Shown: positions 9,359-19,771 of the stretch, piece after piece
Position numbering within the stretch: the first letter of the stretch is position 1
Layout of the letters: each line of letters starts with the position of its first letter
DNA from: Actinomyces ruminis
GTDB lineage: Bacteria; Actinomycetota; Actinomycetes; Actinomycetales; Actinomycetaceae
Direction: 5' to 3'
DNA: 64,000 nucleotides
Assembly (NCBI RefSeq): GCF_002154335.2
Contig: NZ_MTPX02000059.1
Span: 1 to 64,000, forward strand
Notes under the pieces: generated by a model
What the model was told of the DNA's origin: nothing
Seen by the model: only the letters and a program-made list of their open reading frames with translations
Database searches by the model: none
Program-made: the position numbers and the translations under genes

Positions 9359-10945
9359 TCAAAACACTTCGGTGGCCGTGCGCTCCAGTGGCAGGGCGGT
9401 GACGAAGCGCTCGAGGTAGCGGTCGTACTCGGCGACCTCCTCGGGTGTGGGGGCGATGGTGATGACTTCCAGGTCGGCGAAGATGCGCTGCTCCAGGTAG
9501 TCGGCCAGCTGCATTCCGTCCCCCCACAGCAGGAAGCCGGCCAGCAGGGCCATGCCCCAGGCGCCGCCCTCCGCGGCGGCCTGGCCGACCGACACGGGCG
9601 TATCGAATGCGGCCGCCAAGACCCGCTGGGGGATTTCGGGAGTCTTGAAGATCCCACCGTGGGCGAACATGGAGTCGATCGGTGCGTCGGCGTTCTGCTT
9701 GAGAATCTTCAACCCGTAGGCCATGGAGGCGAAGGCGGCGAACAGGTGCGAGCGCATCAGGCCGGCGAGAGTGAAGCGGATACCGGGTTGGCGCAGCGTG
9801 AGCGGGCGCCCCTCGGGCAGGGAGACGATGGCGTCTCCGGACAGGAAGTTGTACGACAACACCCCGGCCTCGTCCATATTGCCCTTCGCAGCGGCGCCCA
9901 GGAGGATGTCGAACAGGGGGCCCCGCTGGATGGGGCGACCGATAGCGTCGGCGAACTGGGAGAAGACCTCCACCCAGGCGTTCAGGTCGGAGGTGCAATT
10001 GTTGGCGTGTGCCATGGCTACCGGCGCCCCGGATGGGGTGGCCACCAGGTCGATCTGCTCCACCAGACTGCGCAGTGGCTGCTCCAGCACGATCATGGCG
10101 AAGGCGCTCGTGCCCGCGGAGACATTGCCCGTGCGTGGGTGCACCGAGTTGGTAGCGACCATGCCGGTGCCGGCGTCGCCCTCCGGCGGGCACAGCCTCG
10201 CCCCGGGCTGCAGCGTGCCGGTGGGGTCGAGCAGGCGGGCCCCTTCGGGGGTAAGACGGCCGGCGTCCTGCCCGGCCAGCGCGATCTCGGGAAGGATGTC
10301 GGCCAGACGCCACGGCACCTGGACCAGTCGGTCGAAGGCGGCGAGCATGTCGGCGTCGAAGGAGTGTCCGTCCGGGCCGATGGGGAACACGCCGGAGGCC
10401 TCGCCCACGCCCAGGATGTGGCGTCCGGTGAGTCGGTAGTGGACGTATCCGGCCAGGGTGGTCAGGTGGGCGATGCGCGCCACGTGCTCCTCGCCGTGGG
10501 TGATGGCGTGGTGCAGGTGCGAGATTGACCAGCGCTGCGGGATGTTCAGCCCGAACAACTCCGACAGGGTGCGGGAGGAGTCCTGGGTGAAGGTGTTACG
10601 CCAGGTCCGGAAGGCCGTCAGCAACTCGCCGTTGTCGTCCAGGGGGAGATAGCCGTGCATCATGCCGGAGATGCCGATTCCCCCCACCTCGGACAGCGGC
10701 ACGCCGTAGCGCTCCCGGTACTGTCCGGCCAGGTCGGCGTAAGCGGCCTGCAGGCCGGCGATGACGGCGTCAATCGAGTAGGTCCACACGCCGTCGACTA
10801 GCTCGTTTTCCCAGGTGAAGCCCCCATCGGCCAGCACGGCTCCGGTGGAGTCGATGAGAACGGCCTTGATGCGGGTCGAGCCGAATTCGACGCCGAGGGC
10901 GGTACCGGCCGGGTCGGTATCGGCGGGGGTGGTTGCTGTGGTCAT
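9359..10945 (-). CDS. FGGY-family carbohydrate kinase (xylulokinase-like)
   Basis: A 528-residue two-domain sugar kinase. The N-terminal ATPase loop is LGVEFGSTRIKAVLID. It is followed by ENELVDGVWTYSIDAVIAGLQ and GGIGISGMMHGYLPLD, which mark the FGGY branch annotated as xylulokinase or simply ATPase near pentose genes. A second nucleotide-binding region (GNVSAGTSAFAMIVLE) and a C-terminal FAHGGIFKTPEIPQRVLAAAF segment complete the fold. No isomerase or epimerase adjoins it, so the sugar is not determined. A LacI-type palindrome lies about 100 nt upstream and suggests sugar-dependent repression. The frame is intact. Confidence 0.87.
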   Translation of the reverse strand: MTTATTPADTDPAGTALGVEFGSTRIKAVLIDSTGAVLADGGFTWENELVDGVWTYSIDAVIAGLQAAYADLAGQYRERYGVPLSEVGGIGISGMMHGYLPLDDNGELLTAFRTWRNTFTQDSSRTLSELFGLNIPQRWSISHLHHAITHGEEHVARIAHLTTLAGYVHYRLTGRHILGVGEASGVFPIGPDGHSFDADMLAAFDRLVQVPWRLADILPEIALAGQDAGRLTPEGARLLDPTGTLQPGARLCPPEGDAGTGMVATNSVHPRTGNVSAGTSAFAMIVLEQPLRSLVEQIDLVATPSGAPVAMAHANNCTSDLNAWVEVFSQFADAIGRPIQRGPLFDILLGAAAKGNMDEAGVLSYNFLSGDAIVSLPEGRPLTLRQPGIRFTLAGLMRSHLFAAFASMAYGLKILKQNADAPIDSMFAHGGIFKTPEIPQRVLAAAFDTPVSVGQAAAEGGAWGMALLAGFLLWGDGMQLADYLEQRIFADLEVITIAPTPEEVAEYDRYLERFVTALPLERTATEVF

Positions 10946-11048
10946 GCGAAGCTCCGTTGCTGATCGGTGTATTGCTGCCTTGCCGCCGGACGCGACTTCG
11001 CGTCGGCGGCGCTCACGAGCGCCATGATAGTGGGGGCGACCACCGAAT

Positions 11049-11060
11049 GTGAACGTTCAC
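11049..11060. promoter_or_regulatory. LacI-family operator-like palindrome
   Basis: GTGAACGTTCAC is a perfect 12-bp palindrome with the central CG step typical of LacI/GalR operators. It lies 104 nt upstream of the FGGY kinase start. The 277-nt spacer between the kinase and the next gene (10946-11222) holds no other feature I can support. No LacI-type regulator is encoded nearby, so the regulator would act from elsewhere. Confidence 0.5.
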
Positions 11061-11222
11061 TGTTGGGTTGTCGGCGTGCGCGCGGGGTAGCCGTCCGGCG
11101 ATTGCCGGCGTGCAACATTTGGTCCCGGCGTCCCACTCGTGGGGAGCGGTGAGCCCCGCCGCGCTCGCCGAGTCCCCGAAGTCCTCCGAATTCGTGTCGT
11201 ACCCCCTGGTTACCGTCCACAC

Positions 11223-11984
11223 ATGACCGAGCCCAGTCCCGATCCGTACTCAACCGACCGCCGCGCCGATCCGCCCGGCGGTAGCGATCCGCCACCCTAC
11301 GCGCCACCGGCCGTGCCCCGCCTGTTCGATATGGGGCTGGTCCTGCCGACGGCGCTGGTAACCCGCGCCGGCCCGCATACCGCCTTTGTGCGTGTCTTTC
11401 CCATGGAGGCGACGACGCAGGTGGCTGCGACCGCGTGGCGGGCCGGGTTTCGGCTGAGCCCACCCGCGCCCGAGACCGACTGGCTGCTCCTGACCGACGC
11501 CGGCGGCTTGACGGACAGGGGCCTGGGAGCGCTCGCGGATGCGCTCAACGCGGCGGGCCTGCGCGCCTTCGCTTACGCCGGCACCGGTCCGCTCGGCTCG
11601 CGCGTCGGAGAACACGGTCTGCCGCATCGACTCGGCGCACGGCGTCCCGTGGCGGCGGACGGCACCGTGTTCGTGGAGGTGGTGTTGCATGAACCCTGGT
11701 TCAACGAGGGTCCCGAACCGATTCCGGCTGCACGAACGATTATCTACGGCCCCACCGAGGATCTGGAACTGTTCCAGCAGACGGCCGCGGAGCGATTCGT
11801 CGTTGAGTCGGTGTCCGAGAGCGGGGGAGTGGCGGCTTTGTGGATCGACCACGCGGAGGTGGCGGCGGGGTTGACCAGCATCGAGACACTGGTGGAGGAG
11901 CTCGACGCCGCCCTGCGGGAATGCGGCCTACAAGGGCCCATACACATCATCGACCGGCGGGATGCGCCGGATGGCGCCGGGTAG
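11223..11984 (+). CDS. Hypothetical protein
   Basis: A 253-residue protein that I do not recognise. A Pro-rich N-terminus (about residues 1-35) precedes a mixed alpha/beta body with an acidic central part and a final IHIIDRR strand. There is no signal peptide, membrane helix or catalytic motif. The ATG at 11223 is preferred because upstream in-frame residues are Arg-rich and low in coding character. It is flanked by the divergent kinase and a convergent ADP-ribosylglycohydrolase, so context gives no clear role. Confidence 0.6.
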   Translation: MTEPSPDPYSTDRRADPPGGSDPPPYAPPAVPRLFDMGLVLPTALVTRAGPHTAFVRVFPMEATTQVAATAWRAGFRLSPPAPETDWLLLTDAGGLTDRGLGALADALNAAGLRAFAYAGTGPLGSRVGEHGLPHRLGARRPVAADGTVFVEVVLHEPWFNEGPEPIPAARTIIYGPTEDLELFQQTAAERFVVESVSESGGVAALWIDHAEVAAGLTSIETLVEELDAALRECGLQGPIHIIDRRDAPDGAG

Positions 11985-12118
11985 CGCCTCGGGCCAAGGC
12001 GGCTGTCCTCCTGGAACCGGACGTCAATGATGACGAGGCCACGGGCGCGCAACCGACGTTGCCGCCGGCCGAGTCAGGTGGCGGCGGCCAGCAGGTTGGC
12101 CGCACGAGAACAGCGGCC

Positions 12119-13224
12119 TCAACGACTCAGCCCGGCGCTAGCCGTGGCCCGGGCCAGCCCACGCAGATCACGGGCGGCCCGTTCGGCGCCGTCCTGGCGG
12201 CGCGGCAGGCCGTGCACGGCCTCGACCCACTGCGGGTCGAGCGCGCTCGCACCCAGGTAGCTGCCCGCGATCGCACCGGTGATGGCCCCAACCGTGTCCT
12301 TGTCCCGGCTGGCCCGCACCGCCCGGTCCAGCAGCGCACTCATCCAGATTCGCGCTACCTCCTCGCGGTAGCGTCCCCCGGCCGCCCCGGTGCGGTGGCC
12401 GGCACGGTTGACGAAGACGAAGGCCAAGGTCGCATGTCCCAGTGCATGCACGGCGAAGCGTCGTCGGCAGGTGGCTCCTGATAGCGGCCTGCATCCAGAA
12501 TCCCGCCGTCGAACAGGTCATGCCAGTACCTGCGGCGCGCGACGGGAATTAGGTCGAGGGTCGCCAAGGCATTGGCTCCGAAGTACGGCATGCCCTGCCA
12601 GGCCGGCGCCATGATGTTGGCGCGGATCAGCTCCGCCTGAATCACGCAGGCATCCCCGGCCAGCGGATCGGCATGCGTCAGCTCGGCCACCGCGCGGGCC
12701 GCGGCCGCCGTCGCCCGACGATCGTTCAGGCGCGTCAGGCCCACGACCCCGTTGCGCATGAGCGCTCCATTGCCCGCCGTCCGGCCGGTGCGAGCGTGCA
12801 GGGCCGCCGCGGCCGCCCGCATGCGCGCGGCGATTCCCGGCGCGGCGGCGGTACCGGCGACGGCGTCGAGCACCGCCCGGGTCTGGACGCCGACGTCGGT
12901 GGCGCCGTCAACACTCACCCACCGGCACCAGCCGCGTGCGATCTCATCCAGGGCCGCCTCCTCGGTAAGGTCCGCGCCCGTGGCAGCTACTTGAGCGATG
13001 TACAGGGCCATCTGGGTGTCGTCGCTCCACTCGCCCGGCGCATAGTCGCCGAAGCCGCCGCCGAGCAACTGCGCGGGCCCCTCCAGGGGGATAGCGCCCG
13101 GCTCGTAGGGCACCCCCATGACGTCGCCGACCGCCTGCGCCAGCAATACGCCCTCAACGCGGTCCAGCTGAGAATCGGTCAGGGCGACCACGGAGGCAGC
13201 GCTATGCGGACGAGCAGCTTTCAT
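12119..13224 (-). CDS. ADP-ribosylglycohydrolase family protein (one frameshift)
   Basis: The DraG/ARH fold is shown by RVEGVLLAQAVGDVMGVPYE, the metal-binding GEWSDDTQMALYIA block and a C-terminal RDKDTVGAITGAIAGSYLG block, equivalent to GGDTDTIGAIAGAI and keeping its D-x-D-T. Members remove ADP-ribose from proteins or small molecules using two Mg2+ ions. The N-terminal 260 or so residues and the C-terminal 105 or so are in different frames. One base appears lost near 12440, in the LAFVFVNR region. With that restored the length is about 370 residues. No ADP-ribosyltransferase lies next to it. Confidence 0.8.
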
Positions 13225-13330
13225 GGTGGAAGCATAGGGAGGTGCTTGGTGTTTGGGACGCGATGGTGAGGACGGGTTGCGTTTCAGCCAATGAGGACCT
13301 TAGGCAGTGGCGCTTCTAACAATTCGGTTG

Positions 13331-13348
13331 TGAACTGGAACGGGTTCA
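13331..13348. promoter_or_regulatory. Inverted repeat TGAAC-N8-GTTCA upstream of flavoenzyme gene
   Basis: Five-base arms TGAAC and GTTCA are separated by 8 nt and end 24 nt before the flavoenzyme start. The arms are short, so chance is possible. It may be an operator for the downstream gene. Confidence 0.25.
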
Positions 13349-13372
13349 GTGTCGACACCCGAGGAGTCAGCC

Positions 13373-15369
13373 ATGTCCACCGTCACCAGCACCACCGTCA
13401 ACAGCCAGAGCACCGCACCGGACTGCGCCTTCCCCCATCTCCTGTCGCCCCTGACGATCGCCGGGCACGTCCTGCGCAACCGCACCCTCATGCCGCCCAT
13501 GGGCACCGAGATGTGTACCGAGGACGGACTGTCCACCCCGCGCGAGGCCGCCTACTACGGGGCCCGCGCCGTCGGCGGCACCGCCGTCGTCATGACCGGC
13601 ATCAACTTCGTCCAGTCCGACCTCGAGCCCGTCCACAAGGGCTTGGCGCGGGCCGACTCCGACGACTGCATCCCGGGCCTGCGCGGCATCGCCGACGCCG
13701 TCCACGCCGGCGGCGGCCTGGCCGCCCTCCAGCTCACCCCCGGCCTGGGCCGCAACAACCAGTACTACGACGAGCTCGGGATGGAGCCGGTCTCGGCCTC
13801 GGACAACACCTACTTCTTCGATCCCTCCCGCCGCTGCCGGGCCCTGACGACCGAGGAGATCCGTCTCATCGTCCAGCGCGTGGGCGAGGCCGCCCGCCGC
13901 GGGGCCGCAGCCGGCTTCGACGTTATCGACCTGCATGGCCACACCGGCTACCTCGTCGACCAGTTCATGAGCGCGGTGTGGAACCGCCGCACCGATGAGT
14001 ACGGCGGCTCGCCCGGCAACCGCGCCCGCTTCGCCGTGGAGTGCCTGCACGCCATCAAGGACAACGCCCCCGGCTGCATTGCCTCCTTCCGCATCTCGGT
14101 CAACCACCGATTCGAGGGCGGGCGCACCTGGAGGAGACCCAGGCGCTCGTTCAGGCCCTCGAGGCCGGCGGGCTCGACATGATCCTGTGCGACGACGGCT
14201 CCTACGAGGCCATGGACTACGTCTTCCCGCCGTACTACCTCGGCGACGCCCCGATGTGGGAGGCCGCCGCCAGGGTCAAGGAGGTCGTCTCCATCCCCGT
14301 GGCCGCCTGCGGCTCCCTCACCCCCGAGATCGGCGAGCGGCTCATCGCCGAGGGCAGTGCCGACCTCGTGGCGCTGGGGCGCCCGCTGATCGCCGACCCC
14401 GACATCGTCGTCAAGCTCGAGCAGGGGCGCCGGGCCGACATCCGCCCCTGCATCCGCTGCAACCAGCTGTGCACCGGCAACGCCTTCTTCGGGCTGCCGG
14501 TGGCCTGCGCCGTCAACCCCGAGGCGGGTTTCGAGCTCGAGCGCGTCATCGAGCCCGGCAGCGTAACCGAGCCCAAGCGCGTCGTCGTCGTGGGCGCCGG
14601 CCCGGCAGGACTCGAGTTCGCGCGCGTCGCCGGGCTGCGCGGGCACCACGTCGAGGTTTACGAGAAGGGCGACAGTATCGGCGGTGTCCTCCTGCCCGCG
14701 GCGACCCCCGACTTCAAGCGGGAGCTGTTCCACATGATCGGCTGGTGGGAGCACCAGCTCGAGCAGATCCCCACGGTGAGCATCCACCTGGGCCACCAGA
14801 TCACGGCCGCGGACGAGGTCCTCGCCGGCGCCGACGTCCTCGTCCTCGCCATCGGCTCGCACCCCTTCGTGCCTGAAGCGGTCGCCGTCGACCCCGGGGC
14901 GCGGCCCGTCGACGTGCTCGAGTTCCATCGCGGGGCGCCCCTGGGCAAGCGCGTCGTCGTGTGCGGCGGCGGTCTGTCGGGCGCCGACGCCGCCCTCGAG
15001 ATCGCCAAGGCGGGCCACGAGGTCGTCATCCTTGAGATGGTCGAGGAGATCGCCGGGGACATGCTGATGCTCAACCGGATCTCGCTGCTGCGCGAACTCG
15101 AGGCGCACGGGGTTGAGATCCGCACCCGTACCCTGGTCAAGGAGATCACGCCCGCAGGCGTGCGCGTCACCGGGCCCGAGGGCGCCGAGGAGCTCATCGA
15201 GGCCGATACCGTCATCACGGCCTTCGGCCTCAAGCCCGCCAAGGGTGAGGGCGACACTCTCGCCACCGCGGTCCCCGGCGCCGAGATCATCCGGGTCGGC
15301 GACTGCGTCAAACCGGGCAAGGTCGGCGACGCCATCAACGACGCCTACGTCGCCGCGCTCGCTCTCTGA
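13373..15369 (+). CDS. FMN/FAD/Fe-S oxidoreductase of the Old Yellow Enzyme / 2,4-dienoyl-CoA reductase type (one frameshift)
   Basis: The N-terminal TIM barrel has RNRTLMPPMGT and a FDVIDLHGHTGYLVDQF substrate-binding block with NRRTDEYGGS. An Fe-S ligand cluster follows (CIRCNQLCTGN, then a further Cys in VACAVNP). After it come two dinucleotide-binding folds, VVVVGAGPAGLEFARVAGLR and VVVCGGGLSGADAAL, ending in IRVGDCVKPGKVGDAI. This is the FadH/trimethylamine-dehydrogenase-like layout, passing electrons from NAD(P)H through FAD and 4Fe-4S to FMN. GCACCTGGAG near 14125 should probably read GCACCCTGGAG, giving GGRTLEETQ; the lost C splits the gene. ATG 13373 has GAGGAG 6 nt upstream. Confidence 0.87.
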
Positions 15370-15478
15370 GCCGCAAGCCACCTGGGCCGAGGGCGCGTCG
15401 GCAGCGCGCGCCCTCGGCACGCCTGTGCCATGCTTGGCCGTGTTGGCAATGCCGTCGTCGCCCAGTGAAGGAGCGCCC

Positions 15479-17888
15479 GTGACCATCCCATCGACGCCCG
15501 GCTCGAATCCCGAATCCCGCCCCGGGGCCCCTGGCGATGCCGAGCCCCGCGTCACGCTCCACCCCCAGGACGATGGCCCCACCCTGGGGGTCACCTCGGC
15601 GCCCGTGATCGAGGTCGATGGCCACCTGTTCAAGGACCTGGCTCGCACCGGGAGACTGCTGCCCTACGAGGACTGGCGACTCCCCGCCGCCGAGCGCGCC
15701 GCCGACCTCGCCGCACGGCTGAGCCTGGAGCCCATCGCCGGGCTCATGCTCTACTCCCCCCACCAGCCCGTCCCCAACCCCGGCGTCGGCCCCTTCGCCG
15801 GCACCTACGGCGGCCGCACCTACCCGGATGCGGACGTGCCCGCGTGGGCACTGACCGACCAGCAGCGCGCCATGATCACCGCCGACCACGTCCGGCACGT
15901 GCTCGTCTTCACCCTCCAGGATGCGGACACGGCCGCCCGCTGGAACAACGCCATGCAGGCGCTCGCGGAGCTAGAACCGCTGGGTGTCCCGGTAAACACC
16001 TCAACCGACCCGCGTAACGGCGCCGCCGAGGCCGCCGGCGCCGAGTTCGCCACCTCCGCCGCCGACGTCTCGCGCTGGCCGGAGGGACTGGGCATGGCCG
16101 CCCTGTTCGACCCCGCCCGGGTGGCTGAGTACGCCGCCATCATTTCCCGCGAGTACCGGGCCCTGGGCATAACCACGGCGCTGGGGCCACAGATAGACAT
16201 CGCCACCGACCCCCGCTGGATGCGGCTGCAGGACACCTGGGGGCCGCACTCCGGCCTGACGGCCGACTATGCGCGCGCCTACTGCGACGGCATGCAGACC
16301 ACGCCCAACGGCGCCGGCGCCGCCTTCGGCCTGGCCTCCGCCCCTGCGGGCCTGCCGCCGGTGACCGCCTCCTACGCCGACCCCGGCTGGGGCAGCGCGT
16401 CGGTGTCGACCATGGTTAAGCACTGGCCCGGCGGCGGCACCGGCGAGGGCGGTCGCGACGCTCACTACGGCTTCGGCAAGTTCGCCGTCTACCCCGGTGG
16501 CAACGAGGCCGAGCACCTGCGCTCCTTCGACGCCGCCTTCCACCTGGACGGCCCCACCGTATCGGCCGGCGCCGTGATGCCCTACTACACGATTTCCTGG
16601 CACTACCGCACCCCCGACGGGCAGGTGCTCAACGGTGCCGGCGGGCCCACGCCGCCTCGCGCCAACGCCTACAACCGCGCCATCGTTCACGACCTGCTGC
16701 GCGAGCGCTACGGCTTCGACGGGGTGGTATGCACCGACTGGGGCATCACCGCCGACCCCGACCCGGAGATCGACCACTTCGGCCAGCGCTGCTATGGCGT
16801 GGAGGACCTGGACGTGGCCGGCCGCCACCAACTCGCCATCGACAATGGCGTAGACCAGTTCGGCGGAAACAGTGAGGCCGCCCCAATCATCGAGCCTACC
16901 GCCGCATCGCCGCCCGCGATGGCGAGGCCGCGGCCCGCGCCCGTTTCGAGGCCTCCGCCGCGCGCCTGCTGCGGGTCTTCTTCCGCACCGGACTGTTCGA
17001 GAACCCCTACCTAGACCCGGCCGGCTCCACCGCTGTCGTCGGCTGTGAGCCCTTCACCGCCGCCGCCCGCGCCGCCCAGCGCGACAGCCTGGTGTTGCTC
17101 AAGAACCAGCGCGCCGTAGCCGCCGGTGGCGGCGACGTGGACGACGCCGGGTCCGTGCTGCCGCTGGGCGCCGGCGTGCACCGCGTGTGGGTGCCTACCC
17201 GCCACGTGGGAGCTCAGCCCGGCTTCATGCGCGGGGGAGAGCCCGCCCGCGACGTCGATCCCTTCGACGCCGCCGCCTGTCCCTGGGCGCGTGCCGACGA
17301 TCCGCGGCAGGCCGATGCCGCCGTCGTCTTCATTGAGAGCCCTCTGTCCAACCCCTACTCGACCGCGGATCGCGACGCCGGGGGCAACGGTTACCTGCCG
17401 CTCACCCTCCAGTACCGCCCCTACACCGCCGCCGCGGCCCGCCCCCGCTCCCTGGCGGCCGGAGACTTCCGCGAAACCGGCGACCGCGCCTACCGCGGCA
17501 AGACCAACCGGGCCGCCAATGAGACCGATCTCGACGCCGTCATCGCCGCCCGTGAGGTGTTGGGGGAGCGCCCCGTCATCGTGGTGGTGCGCATGCACAA
17601 CCCGGCCGTGCTGGCCGAGCTTGAGCCTACGCCGACGCCATCGTGGTGGACTTCGGTGTGCAACAACAGGCCGTGTGGGAGCTGTTGGCGGGCGTTTTCG
17701 AGCCCAGCGGGCTGCTGCCGATCACGCTGCCGGAGTCCATGGAGGCCGTGGAGGCACACTGCGAGGACCTGCCCTTCGACTATGCCGCCTACACCGACGC
17801 CGTCGGCCACGCCTACGCCTTCGGTTTCGGTATGAACTGGTCCGGCGTCATCGAGGACGCTCGCACCCGCCGCTACCGGAGCCGGTAG
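15479..17888 (+). CDS. Glycoside hydrolase family 3 protein (beta-glucosidase-like), two frameshifts
   Basis: The GH3 catalytic domain is recognisable by MVKHWPGGGTGEGGRDAHYG, the conserved K-H motif region. A strand, RYGFDGVVCTDWG, carries the nucleophile Asp. The second alpha/beta domain follows (LVLLKNQRAV) and the protein ends in HAYAFGFGMNWSG. There is no signal peptide, so it likely acts on imported oligosaccharides. Two frame breaks occur at 16892-16899 and 17623-17630. Both are GAGCCTAC where GAGGCCTAC would restore the reading (EAYRRI and EAYADAIVVDFG). The GTG start has GAAGGAG 5 nt upstream. It ends 9 nt before hisD. Confidence 0.83.
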
Positions 17889-17897
17889 GCTCTCCCC

Positions 17898-19255
17898 ATG
17901 CTGCTAAACCGCGTCGACCTGCGTGACTCGAATCTGACCGCCAGGGAACTGGCAGCGGCCCTGCCGCGCGCCGACCAGGATGTCGCCGCCGCGCTGGAGG
18001 CCGTGGCTCCCACCATTGCCGATGTGCGGGAGCGTGGCGCCGCCGCCCTGCGGGATGCCGCGGAGCGTTTCGACCACGTGCGGCCGACTCACCTACGCGT
18101 GCCCGCGGCAGCCCTGCAGGCGGCCCTGGATGGACTGGACCCGCAGGTGCGGGAAGCCCTGGAGCTGGCGATTGCCCACAACCGCGCGGGACACGTCGCC
18201 CAGCTGCCCGCTGAGCGCGCTACCGAGATCATTCCCGGCGGGCACATCATTCAGCGCTGGATCCCCGTGCGCCGGGTGGGCCTGTACGCGCCCGGCGGCC
18301 TGGCCGTCTATCCCAGCTCCGTGGTGATGAATGCGGTCGCCGCCCAGGTGGCCGGCGTGGAGCAGATCGCCCTGGCCTCCCCGCCTCAGGCGGAGTTCGA
18401 CGGCCTGCCCCACCCCACCGTGCTCGCGGCCTGCGCGTTGTTGGGAATTACCGAGGTCTACGCGGTGGGCGGTGCCCAGGCCATCGCCATGTTCGCCTAC
18501 GGCACCGAGGCTGCCGACGACGTCGATCGCGCCGACTCCCTGGCCGGCGGCGGCGACGGGCGCACCCTGTGCGAGCCGGTAGACGTCGTGGCCGGACCCG
18601 GAAACGTATATGTGGCCGCCGCCAAACGCGCCGTGCGCGGCGTCGTCGGCATCGACGCCGAGGCGGGCCCCACCGAGATCGCCGTCATCGCCGACGCGGC
18701 AGCCGACCCCGAGTACGTCGCTGCCGATCTGCTCTCGCAGGCCGAGCACGACCCAAATGCCGGGTCGGTGCTGATCACCGATTCCCTGCCGCTGGCAGAC
18801 GCCGTGGATGCCGCGCTGGCCCGTCGCCTCGACGTCACCCGTCACCGTGATCGCGCCCGCACCGCCCTGACCGGAAGACAGTCCGGCATCGTGCTGGTGC
18901 GAGACCTCGACCAGGCCGTGCAGGTCGCCGACGCCTACGCCGCCGAGCACCTGGAAATCCAGACGGGCGACGCCGCCGCCGTAGCCCGCCGCATCCACAA
19001 CGCCGGCGCTATCTTCGTCGGCCCCTACTCGCCGGTCCCGCTGGGCGACTACCTGGCCGGCTCCAACCATGTCCTGCCCACCGGCGGCACCGCCCGCTTT
19101 GCCGCCGGGCTGAACGTGATGGCCTACCTCAAGCCCGTCCAGCTCATCGACTACGACGCCGACGCCTGGCGGCCATGACCGCGCCGCTCACGGCGCTGGC
19201 CGAGTCTGAGAACTTGCCCGCTCACGGCGAGGCGGCCCGCGCCCGGCAGTGCTGA
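17898..19255 (+). CDS. hisD: Histidinol dehydrogenase HisD (frameshift close to the 3' end)
   Basis: Catalyses the last two oxidations of histidine synthesis, from L-histidinol to L-histidine. Family blocks are present: [65 protein letters not shown] and the zinc-site region EHLEIQT and [14 protein letters not shown]. In the printed frame the protein stops early at 19178 after DADAWRP. The missing tail ([26 protein letters not shown]) continues in the next frame to TGA at 19255 and matches the normal HisD end. One base, probably a G in CGGGCC, is lost near 19170. It is separate from the other his genes at 32-36 kb. Confidence 0.93.
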
Positions 19256-19525
19256 ATTGGCGGTGTCCAGATACAGTTCTGGACTGGATGAAGCGACGAA
19301 TGGCTTCGCCTACAGTATTTTAGTTGTCTTCACTCAATCAATAGGCGACCGCGGGATGATTGCAGTGTGACGAACGCCTATGTTTGCTAAAACGTGTTCT
19401 AGTTGGTATTTCGTCTTGATGTGCGTTATCCTTGGGGTAAGCGCTTGACGCCCTCGATTTCGGTGTAACCGCAAGGGGTGTTCCGGAGCGTGTATCCCCT
19501 GTCCCTGAGTTGCACGTGAGTCGTG
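19256..19525 (+). promoter_or_regulatory. Leader/promoter region of the exopolysaccharide operon
   Basis: This 270-nt gap is clearly richer in A+T than its surroundings. GTCCAGA and TCTGGAC (19265-19284, 6-nt loop) form a perfect hairpin just after hisD. Two promoter-like pairs have 17-nt spacing: TTGCTA (19384) with TATTTC (19407), and TTGGTA (19403) with TTATCC (19426). No known riboswitch core was recognised. Promoter calls are tentative. Confidence 0.3.
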
Positions 19526-19771
19526 ATGTATAACACATTGTTCTCGGCCAAGTCCGTCGTCGGTGCCTGCGGGGTGGAGATCCTCGCCCGTATCCTGCTC
19601 GACCTGGCGGGCTTCGGTTTCCTGGTGATCGCCCTGTTGTTTATTGCTCTCAATCTGTACGGATCTCTCATCTTCCGCAGGACCCGCAGTTCCGTCGGGA
19701 CTGGGGTGCCGCCAGTGTCGCCCCACGAAGTCGTCGTCCAACCCCGGGAGTCGGGAGTAGCTGCGGCATGA
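19526..19771 (+). CDS. Small single-span membrane protein, first gene of the exopolysaccharide operon
   Basis: An 81-residue protein with one long hydrophobic stretch (about residues 18-50, from VEILARILLDLAG to LNLYGSLIF) and a polar C-terminal tail of about 30 residues. No homology was recognised. It overlaps the processive glycosyltransferase gene by 4 nt, so it may be a small partner of the synthase, as PgaD/IcaD are for PgaC/IcaA. That role is inferred from position only. Start codon choice (GTG 19523 or ATG 19526) is uncertain because no clear ribosome-binding site is visible. Confidence 0.6.
   Translation: MYNTLFSAKSVVGACGVEILARILLDLAGFGFLVIALLFIALNLYGSLIFRRTRSSVGTGVPPVSPHEVVVQPRESGVAAA

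Noticed and set aside
13948-15648. 566-codon minus-strand frame opposite the flavoenzyme
   Set aside because: Asp/Gly-rich shadow translation; the plus-strand gene has diagnostic Fe-S and nucleotide-binding motifs.
16892-17630. Site-specific modification at AGGCCT as the cause of both GH3 deletions
   Set aside because: AGGCCT is read intact elsewhere, for example at 1143 in sepF and 5197 in dnaE, so the motif alone does not cause loss.
19256-19525. c-di-GMP or other riboswitch in the exopolysaccharide leader
   Set aside because: No recognisable riboswitch core; only a short hairpin and promoter-like hexamers.
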